Below, piece after piece: positions 54,532 to 63,260 of a stretch of 64,000 nucleotides of DNA. Where the stretch lies: assembly GCF_024169655.1 (NCBI RefSeq), contig NZ_JALJWV010000001.1, forward strand, positions 3,229,001 through 3,293,000. Direction: 5' to 3'. Every line of letters starts with the position of its first letter. Position 1 is the stretch's first letter. A program made the translations under genes and the position numbers. The DNA is from Pseudomonas marginalis (GTDB lineage Bacteria > Pseudomonadota > Gammaproteobacteria > Pseudomonadales > Pseudomonadaceae). Below the pieces are notes generated by a model that was given only the letters and a program-made list of their open reading frames with translations, was not told the DNA's origin and did not search any database.

Positions 54532-55814
54532 TGCGCAGACTCCTATTGCTGATAAGCCTGCTGCTGGCTGCCTGCGATAACGGCAGCGCCCCTACTCACC
54601 CTACTCAGGACCCTGCCGTGAACCCACTGACCGAGATTAAAGCCAAGCTGGCCTTTACCTGTGTACACGAGCAAATTCCTTCGCCGTCCGCCGAGGCCGA
54701 TGAGCTGTTCCAATACGCTCGCTGGCTCCAGAAAAACAACCTGCTCAAGCAGGACAAAAGCGTCGACGCCGAGATCGAGCGCCTGTACCGGATTGCTGCC
54801 GAGAATGGCCATTACAAAGCCAACATCAACCTGCAAAACGGCACCATGCGCGGCCACTTCACGCTCAGTGGTGCCGAACACCTGCGCCTGAGTCAGCAAC
54901 TGATCGACGTGAACGTGGCAACGGGATATTACTTTATCGGCGTTTTCCTAAAGAACGGTTCTGCCGGACTGAAGCAGGATACGGCTATGTCATTGCGCTA
55001 TTTTCGCAAGGCGGCCGATCAGGGCAGTGCCCACGCTCAGTACTCTGTGGGTGACAAGCTGGCACCGAGCGACATGGCCCCAGAGGTCGCCCGCCAGATG
55101 CGCCGTTGCGCCGCCGAGCAGGGACATGGTGATGCGGCTTCCGACCTGGGTATCAATCTTCAAGGACTGGGCCAGTACCAGAGCGCACTTGAGGCATTCC
55201 AATTGGGAGTGGCTGCGGGAGATGACACCTCGGCATCTTTTTTGAGTAAAGGCTTCCTTGGTCCTCCTTCTACCGATGGACTGTACTACCTCGGCCAACA
55301 GAAAGACCTCGAACGTGCTGACCGCTATAAAAAAATCTGGAGCCTGCTAGCGGACTACTCCTACGCCAACCCCAAAGTCCCCGAAATCAACGACATCCTC
55401 CCCTTACCTCCCGCCAAACTCCCCGCCTGGGACGGCAAACTGCAATGGCTGGAAGCACGCCTGGCTAATGTCCCGCCAAAAAAGCCCAGCGAAGCGCTGA
55501 TCCAGCAGTTGGCCAAAGCCAAACTCCTTGAACCTGCAACCGGCAGACCCACGCCCGACTCCCCCGCGTTCATCAAGGCCAGCTACCCCGAACCGACCTG
55601 CACCAGCGGCCAGGCCTGCCCCCAGACTGGCTATTGGCGGGCATTCAGCCTGAGTCGCGATGTTTACGCGCGGTTCAACGATGGCGTGATCCGCCGTTTT
55701 GAGAAGAACGAGATCATGCCCACCCTGCAGGTTGAGAGTCACAAGCCGCGTTTTTTGCTGCCCGACATCATCACAGTCAATGAGGAAAGCATCGAATGGC
55801 GGCTGTTGGGGTGA
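54531..55814 (+). CDS. Phospholipase D immunity lipoprotein with Sel1 repeats
   Basis: 427 residues. Lipoprotein signal peptide (LLLISLLLAAC) places it in the periplasm, where it would bind incoming or sibling phospholipase D. Sel1/TPR-like repeats span about 140-240 (AMSLRYFRKAADQGSAHAQY is one). The C-terminal 110 residues (from KLLEPATGR to the stop) are a further domain often annotated DUF6396 in related proteins, which I cite from memory. Its start overlaps the effector stop by one base, the classic effector-immunity coupling. The gene is intact and is probably the functional immunity. Confidence 0.88.
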   Translation: MRRLLLLISLLLAACDNGSAPTHPTQDPAVNPLTEIKAKLAFTCVHEQIPSPSAEADELFQYARWLQKNNLLKQDKSVDAEIERLYRIAAENGHYKANINLQNGTMRGHFTLSGAEHLRLSQQLIDVNVATGYYFIGVFLKNGSAGLKQDTAMSLRYFRKAADQGSAHAQYSVGDKLAPSDMAPEVARQMRRCAAEQGHGDAASDLGINLQGLGQYQSALEAFQLGVAAGDDTSASFLSKGFLGPPSTDGLYYLGQQKDLERADRYKKIWSLLADYSYANPKVPEINDILPLPPAKLPAWDGKLQWLEARLANVPPKKPSEALIQQLAKAKLLEPATGRPTPDSPAFIKASYPEPTCTSGQACPQTGYWRAFSLSRDVYARFNDGVIRRFEKNEIMPTLQVESHKPRFLLPDIITVNEESIEWRLLG

Positions 55815-55888
55815 GGCATCTTTCGCGTCGGCGACAAGACAACCGGCGGCGGTACGGCTCTATCGGTCGCGTCGACATGATTAGGGTG

Positions 55889-55916
55889 GAAAGATCGTGA
55901 AGGACCTTGACTGATG
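55889..55916 (+). pseudogene. Duplicated 3' end of the phospholipase gene
   Basis: GATCGTGAAGGACCTTGACTG here matches the last codons of the phospholipase gene (IVKDLD and stop) just before the second immunity copy. It shows that the tandem duplication began inside the effector gene, so the ribosome binding context was duplicated with the immunity gene. Confidence 0.85.
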
Positions 55917-57020
55917 CGCAGACTCCTATTGCTGACAAGCCTGCTGCTGGCTGCCTGCGATAGCGGCAGCGCCCCTACTCACCCGACCCAGGACACTTTC
56001 GTGAACCCACTGACCGAGATCAAAGCCAAGCTGGCCTTTACCTGTGTACACGAGCAAATTCCTTCGCCGTCCGCCGAGGCCGATGAGCTGTTTCAATACG
56101 CTCGCTGGCTCCAGAAAAACAACCTGCTCAAGCAGGACAAAAGCGTCGACGCCGAGATCGAGCGCCTGTACCGGATTGCTGCCGAGAATGGCCATTACAA
56201 AGCCAACATCAACCTGCAAAACGGCACCATGCGCGGCCACTTCACGCTCAGTGGCGACGAACACCTGCGCCTGAGCCAGCAACTGATCGACGCGAATGTG
56301 GCGACGGGGTACTACTTTATCGGCCTCTTTCTGAAAAGCGGCTCGGCTGGGCTGAAGCAGGATACGGCCATGTCATTGCGTTACTTTCGTAAGGCCGCCT
56401 ATCAGGGCAGCGCGCAAGCCCAGTACGAAGTGGGGGACATACTGGCGCCAATCAACATTGCTCCGAACATTGCCCGGCAGATGCGCCGATGCTCGGCCGA
56501 ACAGGGCCATGGTAAGGCCGCCAGGGCGCTAGGAGTTGACCTGTCGACAGATGGACACTATCAGGAGGCCCTTGAGGCATTTCAACTTGGGTTAATTGCA
56601 GGTGACAGCACCTCCGCGTCCTTTCTGAGTAAAGGCTTTCTCGGCCCCAAGTCGGATGATCGTTTGTACTACCTCGGCCAGCAGGAAGACCTTGAGCGCG
56701 CCGAACGCTATGAGAAAATCTGGCGAATTCTCGCAAACTACTCCTATGCCGCCCCCAAAGTCCCCGAAATCAACGAAATCCTCCCCCTACCCCCCGCCAA
56801 ACTCCCCGCCAAACTCCCCGCCTGGGACGGCAAACTGCAATGGCTGGAAGCACGCCTGGCTAATGTCCCGCCAAAAAAGCCCAGCGAAGCGCTGATCCAG
56901 CAGTTGGCCAAAGCCAAACTCCTTGAACCTGCAACCGGCAGACCCACGCCCTCCTCTCCCGCGGCTGTTGGGATGAGGTTCCATGCCTCGAATCAACTAA
57001 GGCCACCCGCCCACACTTGA
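55914..57020 (+). CDS. Second, truncated immunity lipoprotein copy
   Basis: 368 residues. Nearly identical to the first immunity protein over residues 1-135 and closely related to about residue 345, including the lipoprotein signal and Sel1 repeats. A 12 bp tandem repeat adds four residues (AKLP twice) around codon 300. After RPTP the copy lacks about 75 codons: an internal deletion joins it to the old 3' end (GCGGCTGTTGGGATGAG) in another frame and adds a short new tail. The C-terminal domain is therefore gone. It may be a decoy, an immunity to other phospholipases, or a decaying duplicate. Confidence 0.85.
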   Translation: MRRLLLLTSLLLAACDSGSAPTHPTQDTFVNPLTEIKAKLAFTCVHEQIPSPSAEADELFQYARWLQKNNLLKQDKSVDAEIERLYRIAAENGHYKANINLQNGTMRGHFTLSGDEHLRLSQQLIDANVATGYYFIGLFLKSGSAGLKQDTAMSLRYFRKAAYQGSAQAQYEVGDILAPINIAPNIARQMRRCSAEQGHGKAARALGVDLSTDGHYQEALEAFQLGLIAGDSTSASFLSKGFLGPKSDDRLYYLGQQEDLERAERYEKIWRILANYSYAAPKVPEINEILPLPPAKLPAKLPAWDGKLQWLEARLANVPPKKPSEALIQQLAKAKLLEPATGRPTPSSPAAVGMRFHASNQLRPPAHT

Positions 57021-57129
57021 GCCAGGTACCGGGATATTGGGCGCGCCGCGCCTCAAACGCTCATTTTCCCCGCAAGGCTGCCGATAGCCTGTCATCACCC
57101 TGACAAGCGGCGACGCCCTGCGAGAATCA

Positions 57130-59706
57130 ATGCCAAATACCCTCGCCCCGATCATTCGCAACCTTTCCCAGCGCACCAGCCTGTCGATGGCGCGCACGTC
57201 GCTGTTCCAGTGCGTCGCGCTGCTCGCCTGCGTGTTTGCAGCAGCCAGTTATTCACTGGTGTACCTCGCCCACGAGCTGGACCGATTCGAAGACAGCGAA
57301 AGCGCCTTCTACACGCGCAAGGCGGTGCAATCCCTGGAAAAATCCCAGCGCATGACCGTCAAGGATTACGCGTTCTGGGGCGATGCCTACAAACACCTGC
57401 ACATTAACGTGGACACGGATTGGGCCTATGCTCGCGACAACGTCGGCTCCACGCTGTTCCATGATTTCGGTTTTCAAGGCGTGTTTGTCGTCAACGACCT
57501 GGACCGCACGGTGTACGCGGTGGTCGAGGGCAAGATGCAACCGATCGAGCTCTCCGAATGGCTCGACCAGCCCATCACGGCGATGCTCGAACAAGCACGC
57601 GCAAGCGCTGCTGAGGACGCACCGATCACGAGGTTCATTAACGTGCGCGGCAACCCCACACTGGTGGCGGCAGCGGCGTTAACGCCAGGCACTGACCCCA
57701 CCGTGATAGCGGATGGCCGAAAGGCCTCGGTATTGCTCTTCATCGACATCCTCAACAGCGCCAAGCTGACCGAAATCGGCAACGATTTTGGCGTCGATCA
57801 CCTGCACATCGCCAAACCCGATGAAATCGGCCAAACCTTGTTGTTTGCCCTGGGTGATAACGGCGCGGCCGGCAGCCTGCATTGGCGCCCCGAACGGCCC
57901 GGTGTGCGGCTGATGGTTGTCGGCTTGCCGTTGCTGGGCCTGGCGGCGTTGCTGGTGTGCCTGATGACCTGGCTGATTGTGCGCCGTACCACGGCGGACG
58001 CCCAAGCCCTCGATACCACCCACACCTCGCTGCAAGACAGTCAAAACGCGTTGGCCACCAGCGAAGCGCGCTTTCGCGATGTGGTGGAAGCCAGTTCGGA
58101 CTGGGTCTGGGAAATAGACGACCAGTTGCGTTTTACCTACCTGTCGGAACGCTTCGAAAGCGTCACGGGCCTGGACCGCCAGGCCTGGATCGACGCCCCC
58201 CTGCACGACCTGCTGGACATCGATGCCGATGCCCTTTCACAGTGGCTGACCACGCCCGGGCGGCTCGCGGACATCAGCATTCAGTGTCGCTACGTCGACG
58301 CCCAGGGGCGGGAGCGCACCACCCGGCTGTCGGCGCGCGGGATGCCCTGCGGCGGGTTTCGCGGGACCGCCACCGATGTGACCGAAGAAGTCGAAGCGCG
58401 GCGCCGCATCGAGTTCCTGTCCCTGCACGACGCCCTCACCGGGCTGCCCAATCGCACGCGCCTGCAAGCGTTTCTGGACGGAAAACTCAAAGCGTTGCCC
58501 ACCCTGGAGCACCCTTTGGTCATGCTCAGCCTGGACCTGGACCGGTTCAAGCCGGTCAATGACTTGCTCGGGCATGCGGCCGGCGACCGTGTGCTCAATG
58601 AGGTATCGAGCCGCCTCTCCGATTGCGTGCGCCACGGTGACCTGGTCGCCCGCGTCGGCGGCGATGAATTTGTGCTGATCCTCATCGACGCCGGCGCCCA
58701 GGACGAAGTCGAAGCCCTGTGCCGGCGCTTGATCGAGTCTGTCGAACGGGTGATCCGAGTCGACGAGCAGGACGTGTTCATCAGCGCCAGTATCGGCATT
58801 GCCCTCGCGCCCAATGACGCCAACGGGGCCGCCGAGTTACTGCGCTACGCCGATATCGCCCTGTACGAAGCCAAGGCGGCCGGGCGCAATACCTGGCGTT
58901 TTTATTCCGGCGAAATGAACGCGCGGATCATCGAACGGCGCCGCCTGGAAAGCGACCTGCGGTTTGCGATCAAGCACGCAGAATTGCGCCTGCACTTCCA
59001 ACCGCGCTATCGCATCAGCGACGGGCAAATGGTCGGCGCCGAAGCGCTGGTGCGCTGGCAACACCCGGAGCGTGGCCTGATCGCACCGGACACGTTCATT
59101 CCGATTGCCGAAGAGTCGGGGTTGATCCTCTCGCTGAGCGACTGGGTGCTTGAAACCGCCTGCGCGTGCGCCGCGCAGTGGCCGGACCAGCTTTTTGTGT
59201 CGGTAAACCTGTCGCCCACCGAATTCAAGCGCGGCAACCTGGTCGAGCGTGTGCGGCAAGCCCTGCACAAATCAGGCATCGAGCCGACGCGCATGGAGCT
59301 GGAAATCACCGAAAGCGTGATGCTCGACGATGCCGTCCGCGCGCTTGAGGTCATGCACACCCTCAAGCACCTGGGTATCCGCATCGCCATGGATGACTTC
59401 GGCACCGGCTACTCATCCTTAAGCTACTTGCGCGCGTTCCCGTTCGACGGGTTGAAAATCGACCGCAGCTTCTTGAACCGGCTGGAGGACAGCGCCGATG
59501 ACAAGGCGATTATTCAGGCCATTGTCGGCTTGGGACGCGCCCTGTCGCTGACGGTAACGGCAGAAGGGATTGAAACCGCCGAACACCTGGCACTGCTCAA
59601 GGCTGTGGCGTGTGACGAAGGTCAAGGCTATTTCCTCAGCCGACCGCTGGACATCGACGCCTTCAACAGCCTGCTGGACGTGTACGCGAGCACCCCGCCG
59701 TGTTAA
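57130..59706 (+). CDS. Membrane GGDEF/EAL cyclic di-GMP protein with CHASE4-like sensor
   Basis: 858 residues. A transmembrane helix at about 25-48, a periplasmic CHASE4-like domain (VKDYAFWGDAYKHL), a second helix at about 260-283, then a PAS domain (SSDWVWEIDDQLRFTYLSERF), a GGDEF domain with intact ARVGGDEF, and an EAL domain with intact GAEALVRW, DDFGTGYSSLSYL and the EGIET motif. Both diguanylate cyclase and phosphodiesterase sites appear complete, so the net direction cannot be read. Such proteins control biofilm and motility through cyclic di-GMP. Probably monocistronic; the ribosome binding site is weak. Confidence 0.93.
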   Translation: MPNTLAPIIRNLSQRTSLSMARTSLFQCVALLACVFAAASYSLVYLAHELDRFEDSESAFYTRKAVQSLEKSQRMTVKDYAFWGDAYKHLHINVDTDWAYARDNVGSTLFHDFGFQGVFVVNDLDRTVYAVVEGKMQPIELSEWLDQPITAMLEQARASAAEDAPITRFINVRGNPTLVAAAALTPGTDPTVIADGRKASVLLFIDILNSAKLTEIGNDFGVDHLHIAKPDEIGQTLLFALGDNGAAGSLHWRPERPGVRLMVVGLPLLGLAALLVCLMTWLIVRRTTADAQALDTTHTSLQDSQNALATSEARFRDVVEASSDWVWEIDDQLRFTYLSERFESVTGLDRQAWIDAPLHDLLDIDADALSQWLTTPGRLADISIQCRYVDAQGRERTTRLSARGMPCGGFRGTATDVTEEVEARRRIEFLSLHDALTGLPNRTRLQAFLDGKLKALPTLEHPLVMLSLDLDRFKPVNDLLGHAAGDRVLNEVSSRLSDCVRHGDLVARVGGDEFVLILIDAGAQDEVEALCRRLIESVERVIRVDEQDVFISASIGIALAPNDANGAAELLRYADIALYEAKAAGRNTWRFYSGEMNARIIERRRLESDLRFAIKHAELRLHFQPRYRISDGQMVGAEALVRWQHPERGLIAPDTFIPIAEESGLILSLSDWVLETACACAAQWPDQLFVSVNLSPTEFKRGNLVERVRQALHKSGIEPTRMELEITESVMLDDAVRALEVMHTLKHLGIRIAMDDFGTGYSSLSYLRAFPFDGLKIDRSFLNRLEDSADDKAIIQAIVGLGRALSLTVTAEGIETAEHLALLKAVACDEGQGYFLSRPLDIDAFNSLLDVYASTPPC

Positions 59707-59724
59707 CGCTCGACGAGCCTGGCG

Positions 59725-60579
59725 CTAGCGAAAGAATTGACTCGGCGTCTTGCCAAACTGCTTCTTGAACATACTGGTAAAAGCGCTGGGGCTTTCATAG
59801 CCCAGCTCAAACGCCACATCGATGATTTTTTCCCCCACCGCTATCCGCTCCAGCGCCAGCAGCAACCGTGCTTGCTGGCGCCACTGGCCGAAAGTCAGCC
59901 CGGTTTCGCGGCGAAACAGGCGCTGGATGGTGGTCTGGTCCAGGCCCAGGCGCTCACTCCAATCCGCCACGGTCGAGGCATCGCCCGGGTCATCCTGCAA
60001 CGCCAGGCAAATCCGGCGGATGCGCGGGTCTGCAGGCTGGGGAAGGGACAGCGGCAAGGCCGGCAACAGGGCGAGCTCGTCGAGGATCAGGTGCATGATC
60101 CGCGCGTCCCGCGAATCTTCGGCATACGGCGGCTTCAAGCTGACCGAGGCCTTGATCAGTTCACTGAGCAGCGGTGAAATGCTGACGGCCTTGGTTTCGC
60201 TCGGCAGGTTCGGAAAACTCGCGGGGCGCACAAATACACTGCGCATTTTCAGCGCGCCGACACAGCGCAGGGAATGCACGTGCCCGCAGGGCATCCAGAA
60301 GCCGCGATTGGGCGGCACCGTCCACTGATTTTGCGCCGAATGCACCACCATCACGCCTTCGGTGGCGTACAGCAGTTGATGCTTCTCGTGGCTGTGCTCG
60401 GGGATCACCCAGTTATCGGCATAGTCGGTGGCCGAACTGATGACGGCCCATTCGCCCTCGTCGATATCCCGCAGAAATTTATCCAGTGTTTTGATGGCTT
60501 CGCCCTTTTTGCGATGTTTGCTGCCCGAATTTCGTGAGACAGGCATTTTCGGCAAATCTAGCATAAACACCGAGTTCAT
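59725..60579 (-). CDS. AraC-family transcriptional regulator
   Basis: 284 residues as read from the ATG at 60579; a later ATG at 60546 (MPVSRNSG) is equally possible because neither has a good ribosome binding site. N-terminal cupin-like domain (HSHEKHQLLYATEGVMVVHS, then PPNRGFWMPCGHVHSL) and C-terminal double HTH (VADWSERLGLDQTTIQRLFRRETGLTFGQW, then IIDVAFELGYESPSAFTSMFKKQFG). It is divergent from the Fsr-like exporter gene, which it most likely regulates. Confidence 0.9.
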   Translation of the reverse strand: MNSVFMLDLPKMPVSRNSGSKHRKKGEAIKTLDKFLRDIDEGEWAVISSATDYADNWVIPEHSHEKHQLLYATEGVMVVHSAQNQWTVPPNRGFWMPCGHVHSLRCVGALKMRSVFVRPASFPNLPSETKAVSISPLLSELIKASVSLKPPYAEDSRDARIMHLILDELALLPALPLSLPQPADPRIRRICLALQDDPGDASTVADWSERLGLDQTTIQRLFRRETGLTFGQWRQQARLLLALERIAVGEKIIDVAFELGYESPSAFTSMFKKQFGKTPSQFFR

Positions 60580-60649
60580 CCATGGAGCGGCGGTTTAAAT
60601 CATCGCTGCCCGCCTCCCCGTCGTTCACTGCCTTGTATGGAATGCCTGC

Positions 60650-61861
60650 ATGTCGACCTTGACCGCGTCTCCCGCCGCCGCCTCCAGCCCGCCCCACGTC
60701 AGCCCCTTGGTCATGCGCGTTCTCGGCGCCTGCGCCCTGGCGCATTTGATCAATGACCTGATCCAGGCCGTGCTGCCCTCGATCTACCCAATGCTCAAGG
60801 CCAACTATGGACTGAGCTTCACCCAGGTCGGCCTGATCACCCTGGCCTTCCAACTGACCGCTTCCCTGCTGCAACCGTGGATCGGCTACCACACCGACCG
60901 CCACCCCAAGCCCTGGCTGCTGCCGGCGGGCATGGTGTGTACCTTGATCGGCATCCTGATGCTGGCGTTTGTCGGCACGTTCCCGGCGATTTTGCTGGCG
61001 TCGGCGCTGATCGGCGTCGGCTCATCGACCTTCCACCCGGAAACGTCACGGGTGGCGCGCCTGGCTTCCGGCGGGCGCTACGGCCTGGCGCAATCGACCT
61101 TCCAGGTCGGCGGCAACGCCGGCAGCGCGTTCGGCCCGCTGTTGGCGGCGGCGATCGTGATTCCCTATGGTCAAGGGCAGATCGCCTGGTTCGGCCTGTT
61201 TGCGGTGTTCGCGATCCTGGTGCTGTATGGCTTGAGCCGCTGGTACCGCAACCACCTCAACCTGTTCAAGCTCAAGCAAGGCAGCAAAGCCACCCACGGC
61301 CTGTCGAAAAGCCGTGTGACCTTCGCCCTGGCGGTGCTGGCCGTGCTGGTGTTTTCCAAGTACTTCTACATGTCCAGCCTGACCAGCTATTTCACCTTCT
61401 ATCTGATCGAGAAATTCAACCTGTCGGTCGCCAGTTCCCAGCTCTACCTGTTCCTGTTCCTCGGCGCAGTGGCCGCAGGCACCTTCTTTGGCGGGCCAAT
61501 CGGCGACCGGATCGGGCGCAAGACCGTCATCTGGTTCTCCATCCTTGGTGCAGCGCCGTTCACCCTGGCGCTGCCCTATGTCGACCTGTTCTGGACCGCG
61601 ATGCTCAGCGTGGTGATCGGTTTCATCCTGGCCTCGGCGTTCTCGGCCATCGTCGTCTTCGCCCAGGAACTGGTGCCGGGCAATGTCGGGATGATTGCCG
61701 GCGTGTTCTTTGGCCTGATGTTCGGCTTCAGCGGTATCGGCGCCGCATTGCTGGGGTTGCTCGCGGACAGCCATGGCATCGAGTACGTCTATAAGCTGTG
61801 CTCGTTCCTGCCGCTGGTGGGGGTTCTGACGATCCTGTTGCCCTCGACCAAGGGCGTTTGA
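60650..61861 (+). CDS. MFS exporter, Fsr-like (fosmidomycin resistance type)
   Basis: 403 residues, about twelve membrane helices. Pattern AHLINDLIQAVLPSIYPMLKANYGLSF is the hallmark of the Fsr group, and SSTFHPETSRVARLASGGRYG follows helix 4. E. coli Fsr gives fosmidomycin resistance, but natural substrates are unknown. It is divergent from an AraC regulator with 70 bp between starts. No ribosome binding site stands out. Confidence 0.9.
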   Translation: MSTLTASPAAASSPPHVSPLVMRVLGACALAHLINDLIQAVLPSIYPMLKANYGLSFTQVGLITLAFQLTASLLQPWIGYHTDRHPKPWLLPAGMVCTLIGILMLAFVGTFPAILLASALIGVGSSTFHPETSRVARLASGGRYGLAQSTFQVGGNAGSAFGPLLAAAIVIPYGQGQIAWFGLFAVFAILVLYGLSRWYRNHLNLFKLKQGSKATHGLSKSRVTFALAVLAVLVFSKYFYMSSLTSYFTFYLIEKFNLSVASSQLYLFLFLGAVAAGTFFGGPIGDRIGRKTVIWFSILGAAPFTLALPYVDLFWTAMLSVVIGFILASAFSAIVVFAQELVPGNVGMIAGVFFGLMFGFSGIGAALLGLLADSHGIEYVYKLCSFLPLVGVLTILLPSTKGV

Positions 61862-62026
61862 TCGATTGAGCCTGCCACGAGTGTGACGGTATTCGGCGGG
61901 CAGATCGCACGGGGCCGGCTCCTACAGTTAGCGTTTGAGGAGGTCGGCTCCCTTTAGGTCATTCTGGAGCCGAGCACCCCATAGGCCAGAGTGCGCCAAG
62001 CGCACAGTGCGTAGACACGCAAAAGC

Positions 62027-62332
62027 TCATTCATCCCGCAACCCATTGACGACGATATACAGCAGCGGCCCCACCGAAACGAACAGCGCCGTCAGCACCC
62101 AGTAAGGCAGCACCGAAACCACCGAACGCCCTCGCCGCCGGGCATCGCGGTACATCCACACACAGGCCAGCAGCGCCATCAGGTACAGGTCGATCACTAC
62201 TTGCGCGGTGTCCGGCTGCGACAGCAGTTGCCGTCCAAACTCCAGCAGCGACTGCTGCGCGGTCAGCATCGTCATCAGCGTATACAGCGAAAACCCGAGC
62301 AAAGCGGCCAGGGCGATATAGGGTCTGTGCAT
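62027..62332 (-). CDS. Small membrane protein, DUF2834-like
   Basis: 101 residues from the ATG at 62332 (MHRPYIALAAL) with GGAAGAG upstream; longer readings overlap the XRE gene. Three hydrophobic helices (about 5-24, 46-61 and 74-96). The layout and the segment DLYLMALLACVWMYRDARRRG recall DUF2834 proteins of unknown function. It is divergent from the XRE regulator, which may control it. Confidence 0.7.
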   Translation of the reverse strand: MHRPYIALAALLGFSLYTLMTMLTAQQSLLEFGRQLLSQPDTAQVVIDLYLMALLACVWMYRDARRRGRSVVSVLPYWVLTALFVSVGPLLYIVVNGLRDE

Positions 62333-62414
62333 GGTCTCTTCCTTGAAGTGATCGAGGCCCACGATAGTGATAAGGTTCAGCCCCTCGCAATGACCTCGGA
62401 GGTCATGGTCACGC

Positions 62415-63203
62415 ATGGACAACCCTGTTACCGCCGGCGAACACTTGCGCCGGCTACGCCGACAGGCGCATTTGAGCCAGCTCGACCTGGCCCTGATCAC
62501 CGGTGTTTCGCAGCGCCATCTCAGTTGCCTGGAAACCGGCCGCGCCAAGCCGAGCGCCGGCACCTTGCACAATCTGCTGACCGCGCTGCAGGCGCCCCTC
62601 GACCAGTGCAACCGCGTATTCCTCGCCGCCGGCTTCGCCCCGCGTTATACCGCCACCCCCCTCGCCTCGCCGGCCATGTCGGCGATTCGCGAAGCCGTCA
62701 GCCATGTGCTGCACGCCAACAACCCCGCGCCGGCGATTCTGCTCGGCAGTGAGTGGCAAGTGCTAGCGGCCAACACCAGCACCGCCGCGCTCTTTGGGTT
62801 GGTCGGGATCAACCCGGACGCGGCCGATGGCGTGAACCTGCTGAGCACTTTGCTGCAATCGGGCGGCCTGGGCGATCACCTGATCAACGCCGAGGAGATC
62901 CGCACTCTCGCCTGGCAACGGGCAACCCGCGAGGCCTTGGCCAACCCGTCGTTGGCGGCGCTGTTGGCCAGCCTGCCGGTGCCCGCCCATGCCGAGTTGC
63001 CCAGCGATATGCCGCCACTGGTGTTGACCCGCGTGCGCTCGGCACAGGGCGAGCTGAACTTTCTATCGACCTTCACCACCTTCGGCATGCCCCAGGACAT
63101 TACCCTCGCCTCGCTGCGGATCGAGCATCTGATTCCCGCCGACGACTTCACGTGGCAGGTCATGCGCCGCGCTTTCGAAGATTATTCGTCGCTGGTTTTG
63201 TGA
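62415..63203 (+). CDS. XRE-family regulator with MmyB-like domain
   Basis: 262 residues. N-terminal Cro/CI-type HTH (LSQLDLALITGVSQRHLSCLE, residues about 20-40) and a C-terminal PAS-like ligand domain of the MmyB type (SEWQVLAANTSTAALFG, then FLSTFTTFGMPQDITLASLRIE). Family members often bind fatty acids or related ligands and regulate adjacent oxidoreductases. Divergent from the small membrane protein gene and 57 bp ahead of the amidase gene. Confidence 0.88.
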   Translation: MDNPVTAGEHLRRLRRQAHLSQLDLALITGVSQRHLSCLETGRAKPSAGTLHNLLTALQAPLDQCNRVFLAAGFAPRYTATPLASPAMSAIREAVSHVLHANNPAPAILLGSEWQVLAANTSTAALFGLVGINPDAADGVNLLSTLLQSGGLGDHLINAEEIRTLAWQRATREALANPSLAALLASLPVPAHAELPSDMPPLVLTRVRSAQGELNFLSTFTTFGMPQDITLASLRIEHLIPADDFTWQVMRRAFEDYSSLVL

Positions 63204-63260
63204 AATATCTGTCCGTAGACTGCCGCCATACCCCCACTTGAAGGCGGCGAAAAAAACGTG

